64,000 nt of DNA, taken from Roseibium aggregatum (GTDB lineage Bacteria; Pseudomonadota; Alphaproteobacteria; Rhizobiales; Stappiaceae). The position numbers and the translations under genes are program-made. The stretch lies in the NCBI RefSeq assembly GCF_014692675.1, contig NZ_JABFCZ010000013.1, forward strand, positions 64,001 to 128,000, given 5' to 3'. The notes under the pieces were generated by a model. The model was not told the origin of the DNA and made no database searches. It saw only the letters and a program-made list of their open reading frames with translations. Each line of letters starts with the position of its first letter. The first letter of the stretch is position 1. Below are positions 1-13,012 of the stretch, one piece after another.

Positions 1-393
1 GTGAGCCAAATCGTCAACCGACCATTTCGGGATGCAAAGTTCAGGCAACATATTCGCCGAATTTACGATCGCACCTGCGCATTCACCGGGCTCCGCCTGA
101 TTAATGGGCAAGGCCGCCCTGAAGTCGAAGCCGCGCACATAATCCCAGTCGAAAAAGGCGGAAATGATTCTGTTCAGAATGGGATCGCATTATCCGGAAC
201 CGTCCACTGGATGTTCGATCGCGGTCTCCTCTCTCTTGGAGATGACTATTCCATTCTACCATCCCGACATCTGAACTACGACGTATCACATCTTCTCAAC
301 AAGGATATGAAGGCGAACGTGCCTTCAGAATCGCGATTACGCCCACATCCGCACTATCTGGCTTGGCACCGCGAAAACGTCTTTAAGCAGTAA
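1..393 (+). CDS. HNH endonuclease domain protein, 3' part of gene
   Basis: The protein has an HNH nuclease signature: a C-A-F-T-G segment near residue 26, an E-A-A-H-I-I-P motif near residue 43, and N-G-I-A-L then H-W-M-F-D at residues 60-75. This is the C-terminal layout of the roughly 300-aa 'putative restriction endonuclease' HNH proteins, in which the nuclease domain follows a longer N-terminal region. The open frame starts at the first base of the window on GTG with no room for a ribosome site, so the gene probably begins upstream and only its last 130 codons are seen. A role in restriction or defence is typical for the family but not shown here. Nothing downstream belongs to a restriction system. 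Confidence 0.75.
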   Translation: MSQIVNRPFRDAKFRQHIRRIYDRTCAFTGLRLINGQGRPEVEAAHIIPVEKGGNDSVQNGIALSGTVHWMFDRGLLSLGDDYSILPSRHLNYDVSHLLNKDMKANVPSESRLRPHPHYLAWHRENVFKQ

Positions 394-624
394 CGGTCGT
401 TCGTTCCCTGATCGTTTAAAAACGAGTCCCCTTTTCTTACCCTTCATTAACCGAAACCGCTGAAATCCGTGGCTTTCCCCCGTTTGCTCAGGATTGTTTC
501 ACTCCCTTCCGCCAGAATGCCGGCCAAGAGATGGGCACGGGTTCTGCTTTAAGCGCCGCGGGGGCGGCCTGGGAAGTGGCAAGGCGATGTGCTCCGTTGA
601 CTATCGCGAGGGGAGCGCCCGCAG

Positions 625-2172
<1,548 letters not shown>

Positions 2173-2565
2173 GAACGGAGAAACGGTCCTTCCCGACCTG
2201 CGCAGGCCTGCGGGCGAATCGAATCCCTATAACTGCGGTTCAGGAGCGCTGAACGTGATCGCGCAGACCCCCGGGCCGTTTTGAGGAGGGAATTTCCCCT
2301 GTTCTTTCCGGACCCGGCCAAGCCGGACCATCCGCAAAAGCTGCATGGAACGAAGCAGCTTTTCGCCTTTCGATTCAGTTGTTTCCAAACGGCTGCACAA
2401 CCGGTTCCAGGCGTAACCATCTCCGCTGCCGGCAAATCGCGAAGTCCGGGCAAGTCCAAATGGTTAACGATTGGTTGACAGCCGGCGGGCGCGATCCGGA
2501 TAGTCTTTGCAAACATTGGCTCGCCTTGAGTCAGGGAGATGTCTTAAGTCAGATGGAGTGGTCGC
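2173..2565. other. Intergenic region, no gene seen
   Basis: The 393 bases between the diguanylate cyclase and the lipoprotein gene show no convincing coding frame, tRNA or terminator. Its 3' end holds the candidate promoter listed separately. Confidence 0.6.
2475..2504 (+). promoter_or_regulatory. Candidate sigma70-type promoter of the lipoprotein-hydrolase pair
   Basis: A perfect -35 hexamer TTGACA is followed after 18 bases by GATAGT as a -10. It lies about 60 bases upstream of the lipoprotein start codon. Prediction by eye. Confidence 0.45.
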
Positions 2566-3912
2566 ATGCCGGCCTGTTTGAGTTCGCCTGCCCGCGGACA
2601 AAGGAATTTTGCGCGCATTTTTCTTGGCCTGTTCTGCGCTCTGACTTTGGCGAGCTGTAGCCCTGCCGGAAACGACTATCTCTCCAACGGCATCGGCTCC
2701 GAATTACCGGCCCCTGAAGCCGATATCATTCGTGCGACCAACCTGCAGAACAAGTACTTCAGTTATTTGTGCCAGCAGGCAGGGATTGGTGGGTGGACCT
2801 CGTCCTACGCTCCAAACTCATGCGCTCTCAATCCCATCAACGACAGGAAATGGCTCCTCGTCGTCGCCCAGGGAATGAACGACATCGACCGGCGCTGCGA
2901 TGCCTATCTGCAATGGCTCGACAACAAGAAGCGCTCGAAAGGACCGGTTATCAGCCAGATCGGTTCTGTCCGTGCGGCGACGACAGGTATCATGGGCGTT
3001 GCGGAAGCTTCGACCAAGGCGTTGACGGTTGCCGGACTGGCCTTCGACCTGATTTCGCAGAGTGTCGAGAATTATCACAGCCGGCTGTTGCTCGAGATCG
3101 AATCCTCGACCGTCAACTCAGTCGTTCTCAACCTGCGCCGCAAGTTCAGGGCGGATTTCCGGCAGCAGCAAATTGCGGTAACGGATCGGCCACAGGCGGA
3201 GTACATCCTCAGATCCTATCTTCGTCTCTGCCTGCCCTTCGCGATCGAGGCAAACATCAACAATTATTCGACGCTTGCATCGAGCGGGATTGCACCGACC
3301 AGTGAAAATTCGATCAACTGGTCGCCCCGAAGCGGACTGACGATTGGAGCCGCAGCCGGCGGCGTGGAATATAATTTTAAACCGAATGAGCCGCTGAAAC
3401 CCGGCCCGACAATCGGTGAAGACAAACAAATACCTGGCGCTGAAACCAAATGGGAAAAACAGCTGCAGCCGGATGATCTCGAGAAAATCCAGAAATTCCT
3501 TTGCATCGCGAATACGGCAAAGAATTTCGGCGACAAGACGCGCGCAGGCATCCTGCTCTGGACTCAGACTTCATACCGTGGCGGAGAAATAGACTCAAAA
3601 CTCAGTGACAGGAAAGGCGCCACTATCCTCAAGATGGCCAATGAAAAGGATGCTGCCTGCCCCACATCGAAATACAAGAACTATTATGAAAAGTTCCGCT
3701 TCGCCAAAGACCCGGACCTGGAAAAGAAATTCGTCGGCGAACTGCTGACAGCTGCCGGCTCCCCGGACACCAACAAGACCAGTATCTCCGAAGTCCGGGA
3801 TGTGATCACGGCTCTGAAAGATTCCGACAAGTTCAAGACAATCGACTTCTCGATGTCCGGAGTTGCCAAGGACGAAGTGACGCCTAAATTCTTCAGCCTG
3901 GTAAGCCCGTAA
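2566..3912 (+). CDS. Putative lipoprotein of unknown function
   Basis: The 448-aa protein has a basic N-terminus, a hydrophobic stretch and a lipobox L-A-S-C with the lipidated cysteine at residue 31, so it should be an exported lipoprotein. A GGAG ribosome site sits 7 bases before the ATG. A hydrophobic, glycine/alanine-rich segment around residues 140-170 resembles a membrane-interacting helix or helical hairpin. The C-terminal half is charged and lysine-rich. I recognise no family. It is followed after 48 bases by the multidomain cell-wall hydrolase, and the pair shares a good upstream promoter, suggesting a joint role at the envelope. Confidence 0.8.
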   Translation: MPACLSSPARGQRNFARIFLGLFCALTLASCSPAGNDYLSNGIGSELPAPEADIIRATNLQNKYFSYLCQQAGIGGWTSSYAPNSCALNPINDRKWLLVVAQGMNDIDRRCDAYLQWLDNKKRSKGPVISQIGSVRAATTGIMGVAEASTKALTVAGLAFDLISQSVENYHSRLLLEIESSTVNSVVLNLRRKFRADFRQQQIAVTDRPQAEYILRSYLRLCLPFAIEANINNYSTLASSGIAPTSENSINWSPRSGLTIGAAAGGVEYNFKPNEPLKPGPTIGEDKQIPGAETKWEKQLQPDDLEKIQKFLCIANTAKNFGDKTRAGILLWTQTSYRGGEIDSKLSDRKGATILKMANEKDAACPTSKYKNYYEKFRFAKDPDLEKKFVGELLTAAGSPDTNKTSISEVRDVITALKDSDKFKTIDFSMSGVAKDEVTPKFFSLVSP

Positions 3913-3960
3913 CAGGTACCGCGACACCATAAGGAAAGATCCGGCTGTGGAGGAAATGCG

Positions 3961-5940
3961 ATGTACTACCGAGCCAAAACGGGTACCGCTGTTTTTTTGT
4001 ACCGGGATCTGCCCTCCGATCCGCTAACGATCGAAGACAAGCTGAACCGCATCGATCTGTCTCCGGACCTGGATCTGAAATCCCTGTCGGAAGACGAAAC
4101 CAAGACCTGGTTCAAGATCACGGCCCTCTTCCCCGGCGGCGATGAGGAAGGCTGGGTAAGGGCGATCGATGTCGACCCTGCCGACCCGCCGAAGCCTGAG
4201 GATCTCGACCCTTGGCCCTTCGTCAAGAACTGCACGCTTGCCGCGCGCGTGATCAACAAGGCGAATGAGCAGACCGGTTACGGCATCAACCGCGATTTCA
4301 TGATCGCCTATGCCCTGGTGCACACCGGCACGGACACGGACTCCGTACCGCAGAACCGCGTGACCGGTTCGGGTGCGGAAGAACGACATGGTCCGTTTGC
4401 TCTGACGGTGGCGGATTGGGGCAAATTTCTGGCCAGTGATTTCAATGAATCTGGCTACCGGGACCGAGATATAGATGTGCCGGTGTTCCAGTGTTACGGC
4501 TTCGCGTACCTGGTGTTTGAGGCGACCAAGTCTCTGAGCGAACATTTTTCAACCGCCGATACGACGAAGGCCAGCGGCCCGTGGATGCCGACCACCATCG
4601 AACTCTTCCTGTGTCTCGCCTGCGGCAAGGATTTTACCGCGGCTTACATCGACAAACTGAAGAGCACGCCGGATACGAAATTCACCGCCCTTTTGACAGA
4701 GAAGGCCGGCGCAGATACGGCCGCTGCGCTTCTTGAGCGTTACAAACGGTTCTTCGGAAACGGGGACCTGTCGATCAAGGATGTCGACGACAAGATTTAC
4801 ACCGCCTTCGATGCGGCCCTGAAACGGTCCTTCACATTGGTTCGGGAACTCACTCCGGAAGATCTGATCTATGTCGTCAACGACAAGCTGCCCTGGTACA
4901 GGGTCGCGCAGGAGGAGTTCGTCAAAGGGGTGAAGGAAACGGGCACGCCTCCAAATCCGGAGGTCCTCAAGTATTTCAAGGCAACCGATTATAAAACGAA
5001 CAGGGAAGACCCCTGGTGCGGCGCCTTCGTGGCGTGGTGTCTCCAGCAGTCAAATGCGGAAATCGCTGTAAAGTCTGTCAACAAGGCAACAGCGGCGCGC
5101 GCCGCAAGCTGGAAGACATGGGGCGATGTGGAGGTGCCGATCGGCGCCTACGAAAAATCCGCCGTGCCCGTCGGCGCGGTCGTTGTCCTCAGGCCGAGGA
5201 GCGGAACAACGGATTCCTCCGGCCATGTGGGTTTTTTCGTCGAGCAGAACGCGAAAAAGATCAAGCTGCTCGGTGGCAACCAAAGCGACAGCGTCAAGGA
5301 AACGGAGTTCGACAGGCGTCAGGTCGTGGCGATCCGGATGCTGAAGGGTTTCGATGCGGATCCTGCACAAAGCAATGGCCCGGGCACGGAAGATCCGAAC
5401 TTCGATGCCGGTACGCTCGGCCCCTTCACGAAAGCGGACTGGGCCAAATATATCGATGTCCTGGGCCACCGGGAGTCGACCAATAATTACGGGGCCGTGA
5501 ACCGTCTGGGGTACAGCGGTCGCTGGCAGTTCGGTGCGCTGGCCCTGATCGATGGCGGTTATGTGAAGAACGGTGCGGAGACGCGTCTGCTGGCGCAGGA
5601 CCGTTGGTGGACGGGCAAGAACGGCGTGACCTCCCGCGACGCCTGGCTCGCAAACACCAACGCCTGCCAGGACACCGAAATAATCGCTTTCACGCGGCGC
5701 AATTACCGAAGTCTCCTGAACAACAGGGACTCGAAGAAAGTTCTGGAAACGATCATCAACACCGCCAACAAGGCCGCCCTCGCCGGCCTTCTGGCGACGG
5801 CGCATCTGCTTGGCGCTGGCGGCGCGCGGAAAATGCTGAAAGGGCAGGACGGACAGGACGCCAACGGCGTAAAAGGGCGCGATTATTACGCGCTCTTGGC
5901 CCAGGCGTTCGGAGGCAGCCCGACGCCACCCCAAATCTGA
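3961..5940 (+). CDS. Multidomain peptidoglycan hydrolase-like protein (SH3b-like, TIGR02594/CHAP-type, lysozyme-like)
   Basis: The 659-aa protein starts with an SH3b-like region (about 1-70). A helical region (about 80-190) carries an R-H-G-P-F-A-L segment like those of lysozyme-fold proteins. A cysteine peptidase/amidase domain of the TIGR02594/CHAP type follows, with D-P-W-C-G-A-F-V-A-W-C near residue 350 and S-G-H-V-G-F-F near residue 419 giving a Cys/His pair. The C-terminal region (about 490-655) looks like a transglycosylase, with G-H-R-E-S near residue 502 and a Y-S-G-R-W-Q-F-G-A motif. No signal peptide is visible, so it would need a non-Sec route or lysis for release. The ribosome site GGAGG precedes the ATG. 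Substrate and role are unknown. Confidence 0.75.
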   Translation: MYYRAKTGTAVFLYRDLPSDPLTIEDKLNRIDLSPDLDLKSLSEDETKTWFKITALFPGGDEEGWVRAIDVDPADPPKPEDLDPWPFVKNCTLAARVINKANEQTGYGINRDFMIAYALVHTGTDTDSVPQNRVTGSGAEERHGPFALTVADWGKFLASDFNESGYRDRDIDVPVFQCYGFAYLVFEATKSLSEHFSTADTTKASGPWMPTTIELFLCLACGKDFTAAYIDKLKSTPDTKFTALLTEKAGADTAAALLERYKRFFGNGDLSIKDVDDKIYTAFDAALKRSFTLVRELTPEDLIYVVNDKLPWYRVAQEEFVKGVKETGTPPNPEVLKYFKATDYKTNREDPWCGAFVAWCLQQSNAEIAVKSVNKATAARAASWKTWGDVEVPIGAYEKSAVPVGAVVVLRPRSGTTDSSGHVGFFVEQNAKKIKLLGGNQSDSVKETEFDRRQVVAIRMLKGFDADPAQSNGPGTEDPNFDAGTLGPFTKADWAKYIDVLGHRESTNNYGAVNRLGYSGRWQFGALALIDGGYVKNGAETRLLAQDRWWTGKNGVTSRDAWLANTNACQDTEIIAFTRRNYRSLLNNRDSKKVLETIINTANKAALAGLLATAHLLGAGGARKMLKGQDGQDANGVKGRDYYALLAQAFGGSPTPPQI

Positions 5941-6003
5941 CTATCCGGCATCGGGCAAAGGCGCCCAGATAAGAGGGAAAGCAAAGCCTCCGGCCTGCCC
6001 ATG

Positions 6004-6450
6004 CTATCCGCTCAATTCGACCAGGCCTTTTCGCAGCATATCGGCATCGGTCTCCAGTTCGGCTTCGATATCCGCATGCAGCCGCGTCCAGACCGGCAGC
6101 GCCGACGCCAAGGCCGTCCTGCCTTCGGCCGTCAGGCGCAGGCGCCTGCCGCGCCGGTCCTGCGGATCCGGCTCCACGGACACCCATCCCCGCTTTTCCA
6201 GCGGCTTCAGCGCGGCCGTCAGCGTCGTCCGGTCCATGGCCAGCAACTGGGCGACCGGCCTCATGGACGGCGGCTCCGGCCGGTTGAGCGACATCATCAG
6301 GGAAAACTGCCGGTTCGTCAGCCCCAGCGGCCTCAGCGCCTCGTCGAAGCGGCGGGCAAGTGTGCGCGCGGCCCGCTGGGCATGAAGGCACAGGCAGGTG
6401 TCACGGACATGGGCCGTGGCCGAAAAGGGAACGTCCGATTCGTTTGACAT
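6004..6450 (-). CDS. MarR-family transcriptional regulator
   Basis: The 148-aa protein has the winged-helix core of the MarR family: an R-Q-F-S-L-M-M-S-L segment, a recognition helix region M-D-R-T-T-L-T-A-A-L and the wing D-R-R-G-R-R-L-R-L-T-A-E-G. A conserved C-L-C-L-H-A-Q-R region at the N-terminus includes two cysteines that could sense oxidants; this is inference. It is divergent from the DUF899 gene, with a perfect 12-base palindrome between them, so it probably represses itself and the DUF899-VOC pair. Ligand unknown. Confidence 0.9.
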   Translation of the reverse strand: MSNESDVPFSATAHVRDTCLCLHAQRAARTLARRFDEALRPLGLTNRQFSLMMSLNRPEPPSMRPVAQLLAMDRTTLTAALKPLEKRGWVSVEPDPQDRRGRRLRLTAEGRTALASALPVWTRLHADIEAELETDADMLRKGLVELSG

Positions 6451-6461
6451 GGCCTATATAT

Positions 6462-6473
6462 GTTGATATCAAC
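6462..6473. promoter_or_regulatory. Palindromic operator between marR and the DUF899 gene
   Basis: GTTGATATCAAC is a perfect 12-base palindrome 11 bases upstream of the marR start codon, next to TATATA elements that could be -10 boxes for either direction. Placement and symmetry fit binding of the adjacent MarR dimer. Confidence 0.6.
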
Positions 6474-6523
6474 CTATTTAGTCAAGTCAGCGAACTCGGC
6501 AAAGAACCCAGGAGGGGAAAGCA

Positions 6524-7252
6524 ATGGAACATCAAGTCGTATCGCGGCAGGAGTGGCTCGAAGCCCGCCGCAATTTGCTCATCGCCGAAAAAGAGGCGAC
6601 CCGGCAGCGCGACCGGGTGAATGCGCAGCGCATGGCCCTGCCCTGGGTCCGGGTCGAGACCGACTACCGCTTCGACACACCGGAAGGGCAGAAATCGCTG
6701 ACCGACCTGTTCGACGGGCGCAGCCAGCTGATCGTCTACCATTTCATGTTCGACCCGGACTGGGAGGCCGGCTGCACCGGCTGCTCCTTCCTGACCGACC
6801 ATCTGGACGGCGCCCTTCCTCACCTGAACAATCACGATGTCACGCTGGTCTGCGTCTCCCGCGCGCCGCTGGCGAAGATCGAGGCCTACAAGCGCCGCAT
6901 GGGCTGGACGGTGCCCTGGGTGTCCTCACATGGCTCCGGGTTCAACAGCGACTTTCACGTGACCTTCAGCCCGGAAGAGCTGGCGTCGGGATCGGTCGCT
7001 TACAACTTCACGCAGATACCGGCTCAAAACGCCTGCGGTGAACTCCCGGGGTTGTCCTCCTTCTACCGGAACCCGAAGGGCGAGGTCTTCCACACCTATT
7101 CCAGCTATGCCCGCGGCCCGGAAGAACTGATCGGGACGCTGATGATCCTCGACCGCGCGCCGTTCGGCCGCAACGAGGAGCCGAACATGGACTTCGTCCG
7201 CCGTCACGACGAATACGCCGACGCGGAAGAACGCCGCAGCTGTCACTCCTGA
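6524..7252 (+). CDS. DUF899 family thioredoxin-like protein
   Basis: The 242-aa protein matches the DUF899 group: thioredoxin-fold proteins with an N-terminal V-V-S-R-Q-E-W-L-E-A-R motif, a central F-M-F-D-P-D-W-E segment, and a G-C-T-G-C-S-F redox-type CxxC at about residues 82-86. The enzymatic role of the family is not established. The start codon has a very strong AGGAGGGGAAA ribosome site. It lies 17 bases upstream of the VOC gene, so the two are probably co-transcribed under the divergent MarR regulator. Confidence 0.9.
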   Translation: MEHQVVSRQEWLEARRNLLIAEKEATRQRDRVNAQRMALPWVRVETDYRFDTPEGQKSLTDLFDGRSQLIVYHFMFDPDWEAGCTGCSFLTDHLDGALPHLNNHDVTLVCVSRAPLAKIEAYKRRMGWTVPWVSSHGSGFNSDFHVTFSPEELASGSVAYNFTQIPAQNACGELPGLSSFYRNPKGEVFHTYSSYARGPEELIGTLMILDRAPFGRNEEPNMDFVRRHDEYADAEERRSCHS

Positions 7253-7269
7253 AGCGGGACCACGAACCA

Positions 7270-8049
7270 ATGATGCAAGGCAATTTCATCTGGCACGAGC
7301 TGACGACCAGCGATCCCGCGGCGGCGGCAAAATTCTACACCGAGGTGATCGGCTGGCAGGCGAAGGACTCCGGCGTGCCCGGCGTCGACTACACCCTGTT
7401 CCAGGTCCCTGGCTTCGACATGGGCGTGGCCGGGATGATGGCGCTGACGCAGGAAGCCTGCGACGGCCACATATCCCCGCACTGGTCCGGCTATGTGGCC
7501 GTGGATGACGTCGACGCCAAGGCCCGGGAGTTCGCCGAAAACGGCGGCAAGATCCTTGCCGGGCCGGCGGATATTCCCAGTATCGGCCGCTTTGCGGTGG
7601 TGTCGGATCTCCACGGCGCGGCAATCAGCCTGTTCAAACCGGTGATGCCCGAAGGCCCGCTGCCGCCCATGCCGGAGGCCGGCACGCCGGGCACCTTCGG
7701 CTGGAACGAGCTCTATGCCGACGACGGCAAGGAGGCCTTCGCCTTCTATTCGAAACGGTTCGGCTGGCAGCCGGACATGGCCGTCGATATGGGGCCCATG
7801 GGCAGCTACCAGACCTTCAGGCTCGACGGTCCCCTCATCGGCGGCATGATGACCCGAAAGCCCGACATGCCCGTTCCGTTCTGGAGCTACTATGTCAACG
7901 TGGAGGCCATCGACGCCGCCGCCGATCGGGTGAAAGCCGCCGGCGGACAGGTGGTCAACGGCCCGATGGAGGTGCCCGGCGGCCTGTGGGTCGTCAACTG
8001 CTTCGACCCACAAGGCGCCAAATTCTCCCTGGTCGCGCCGAAACGCTGA
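7270..8049 (+). CDS. VOC family protein (two glyoxalase-like domains)
   Basis: The 259-aa protein contains two vicinal-oxygen-chelate modules of about 120 residues. Each opens with a F-x-W-x-E-L type motif (I-W-H-E-L near residue 7, G-W-N-E-L near residue 144) followed by A-x-F-Y-x-x-x-x-G-W. Such tandem VOC proteins bind metals and small molecules; substrates are usually unknown. The ribosome site is weak, consistent with translation from a transcript shared with the upstream DUF899 gene. A role in detoxification under MarR control is inference. Confidence 0.88.
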   Translation: MMQGNFIWHELTTSDPAAAAKFYTEVIGWQAKDSGVPGVDYTLFQVPGFDMGVAGMMALTQEACDGHISPHWSGYVAVDDVDAKAREFAENGGKILAGPADIPSIGRFAVVSDLHGAAISLFKPVMPEGPLPPMPEAGTPGTFGWNELYADDGKEAFAFYSKRFGWQPDMAVDMGPMGSYQTFRLDGPLIGGMMTRKPDMPVPFWSYYVNVEAIDAAADRVKAAGGQVVNGPMEVPGGLWVVNCFDPQGAKFSLVAPKR

Positions 8050-8176
8050 TCCGAGCGCGTTCAGGGCCCGCTCCTGCCATCCTCCTGACACCCTTGTGTC
8101 AGGAGCCGGGACGGAAGGGGCGGCAAAGGGCCGCCCGCCCCTTTATTCCCGCGCGCGGGTGGACCATATTGCGGGG

Positions 8177-11479
<3,303 letters not shown>

Positions 11480-11514
11480 TCCCGGCTTTGCGCGACGCTT
11501 AGGGGGATGGAACC

Positions 11515-11763
11515 ATGTGGTTTTTCCGGACGCTGTATCAGATAATCGCCGGACGTCTCATCCGCGATTTCGAGACGAAGGCAAATAACGGCACGACGAA
11601 CGTAACGCTCAGCCTGAAACAGGAAACGGGCGACGGAAGCTATTTCGTGGTTCTCGCGTTGAAGTCAGCCGGCAACTATCAGTATGCGCACTTTTCCCGG
11701 CAGCAATTCGACATGTTCGCCGCCGAGGTCGCCGCGATCCAGGCGGATTTGTCGAACCTTTGA
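11515..11763 (+). CDS. Small conserved-looking hypothetical protein
   Basis: 82-aa protein with an amphipathic/hydrophobic N-terminus (W-F-F-R-T-L-Y-Q-I-I) and a soluble C-terminal part. It has an AGGGGGATGGAACC region giving a good ribosome site, and normal codon use. No family recognised and no signal peptide. It follows uvrB after 35 bases on the same strand, so it may share its transcript. Confidence 0.65.
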   Translation: MWFFRTLYQIIAGRLIRDFETKANNGTTNVTLSLKQETGDGSYFVVLALKSAGNYQYAHFSRQQFDMFAAEVAAIQADLSNL

Positions 11764-11802
11764 GGTGTATGCTGAACGCTGATCCGGAATTCACGCCTCA
11801 AC

Positions 11803-11920
11803 ACAAGCGCAAGCGAACACTGTTTTTCATGGAGAATAGGCCGCACCTGCGGTGCGAATGATTTCTGGATTCCAGATCAGCACGCAGCCTTGCTGCGCTT
11901 GTCTGGAATGACGGTGGAGA
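11803..11920 (+). repeat. REP-like repeat, copy A (downstream of GIY-YIG gene)
   Basis: About 118 bases matching copy B. It holds small hairpins (GCACC-TGC-GGTGC and CGCAGC-CTT-GCTGCG) and the core TCTGGATTCCAGATC...GTCTGGAATGACG. The last 86 bases differ from copy B at about four positions. It ends 12 bases from the stop codon of the GIY-YIG gene. Confidence 0.8.
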
Positions 11921-11932
11921 ATTGACCCGAAT

Positions 11933-12220
11933 TCAGAACAACCCATCCTCCGTCAGGTCCCGCCACTCCGGATTACTTCTTTCGATCAAGTCGATCTTCC
12001 ATGCCCGTTTCCAGCTTTTTAGCTGTTTTTCGCGTGCAATGGCCTCGTCTATTCGGTCGTGTTGTTCCGCATAGACCAGCCGGGTAACGTCATAGGTCTT
12101 GGTGAAGCCGTCCAGGAGACCATTCTTGTGTTCATATATCAGGCGCGGCAGATCACTGGACACACCGATGTAAAGCGTGCCGTTCCGATCTGAAGCCAGG
12201 ATGTAAACATATGCGGACAT
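11933..12220 (-). CDS. GIY-YIG nuclease family protein (YhbQ/UPF0213-like)
   Basis: A 95-aa single-domain GIY-YIG endonuclease. It has Y-V-Y-I-L near residue 4 and L-Y-I-G near residue 17 as the paired motifs, then R-L-I-Y-E-H-K-N-G with the catalytic-type arginine, and A-I-A-R-E-K-Q-L-K-S-W-K-R with the metal-binding glutamate. The start at M-S-A-Y-V-Y is chosen because homologues begin there; a longer frame adds 14 unrelated residues. The gene is bounded on both sides by copies of the same REP-like repeat family, including an inverted pair upstream. That arrangement recalls the REP-associated RAYT transposases, although this protein is unrelated to them. Confidence 0.9.
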   Translation of the reverse strand: MSAYVYILASDRNGTLYIGVSSDLPRLIYEHKNGLLDGFTKTYDVTRLVYAEQHDRIDEAIAREKQLKSWKRAWKIDLIERSNPEWRDLTEDGLF

Positions 12221-12262
12221 GGCACGATCTTTACGTGCATCGTATGCGCCTGCAATCCCCAT

Positions 12263-12316
12263 CCCGTCATTCCAGACAAGTGAGGCGCAGCCGAGCGCAG
12301 ATCTGGAATCCAGACA
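12263..12316 (-). repeat. REP-like repeat, copy C (inverted)
   Basis: The same core as copies A and B, read on the minus strand: TCTGGATTCCAGATC ... TTGTCTGGAATGACGGG, with a variable middle. It lies 42 bases upstream of the GIY-YIG start codon and forms an inverted pair with copy B. Confidence 0.75.
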
Positions 12317-12320
12317 TCAG

Positions 12321-12439
12321 CGCGAGCGCAAGCGAGCACCGCTCATGATTGGAAAATAGCCGCACCTGCGGTGCGAATGATTTCTGGATTCCAGATCGGC
12401 ACGCAGCCTTGCTGCGCTTGTCTGGAATGACGATGGAGA
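12321..12439 (+). repeat. REP-like repeat, copy B
   Basis: Close to identical to copy A over its last 85 bases, in the same orientation. With copy C it makes a head-to-head pair like a REPIN. Confidence 0.8.
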
Positions 12440-12465
12440 GTTTGGCAATTAGGCACCCCAAAACA

Positions 12466-12497
12466 CGTCATGCCACGGCCGAAGCCATGGCATGACG
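12466..12497. repeat. Second REP-type hairpin
   Basis: Two 14-base arms (CGTCATGCCACGGC and GCCATGGCATGACG, 13 of 14 pairing) around a CGAA loop. The sequence is unrelated to copies A-C. The rest of the interval up to the next gene (about 100 bases) shows nothing else. Confidence 0.7.
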
Positions 12498-12595
12498 GCC
12501 GGAGAGCGGGCCGGACGGCGCGGTAAGCGGCGGACCTCCCGGTGCCGGGGCCGGCCTCGGCGTCTCCGAAGGGGTACTCGTCAGGAGGTGGTTTC

Positions 12596-12868
12596 TCAGG
12601 AATCTGACGCGCAGGTGCCGGTAAGCTGGAGCGCCTGCTTGCGGTCGAGGGCCTGTTTCTGCGTGTCATACGGACCGCCGGCGATCTGCCAGTTGCCGCT
12701 GTGGTGGTAGCCGCCGTCCGCGTCGGTCAGTTTCCGGGTGGAGCAGGTACCGGCGTGATCCTGGCGCAGCACGAACCAGCCGGTCTGTTCTCCCTGCGCA
12801 TAGGCGAGGCCTGCCGAGGTGACGGCCAGAAGCCCGCCGAGGAGCGCGATCCTGGGTAACGTTTTCAT
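12596..12868 (-). CDS. Small exported hypothetical protein
   Basis: 90-aa protein with a Sec signal peptide (L-P-R-I-A-L-L-G-G-L-L-A-V, cleavage expected after Y-A-Q or A-Y-A near residue 24). The mature part of about 65 residues has two cysteines that could pair, a G-W-F-V-L-R-Q motif and Q-I-A-G-G-P-Y-D-T. It has a good GGGAG ribosome site. No family recognised; probably a periplasmic or secreted small domain. Confidence 0.7.
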   Translation of the reverse strand: MKTLPRIALLGGLLAVTSAGLAYAQGEQTGWFVLRQDHAGTCSTRKLTDADGGYHHSGNWQIAGGPYDTQKQALDRKQALQLTGTCASDS

Positions 12869-13012
12869 CGTGAATTCTCCCGAATTTTGTTGCTTCGGAA
12901 GATCTTTACATGGGCACCTGCAGCGGTTATTTCAACAGGTAGGAACCAGCTAACATGCTGAAATAAAATGAATTATTTTTAACTTGCCAAGATTTCAAAG
13001 CTGGCCTGGCTC

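Noticed and set aside
2215..2260. GCGAATCGAATCCCTATAACTGC, resembling a T-arm of a tRNA
   Set aside because: No acceptor stem, anticodon arm or CCA could be fitted on either strand.
2566..5940. Prophage or type VI island around the wall hydrolase
   Set aside because: No phage structural, integrase, VgrG or Hcp genes nearby; only the two genes support it.
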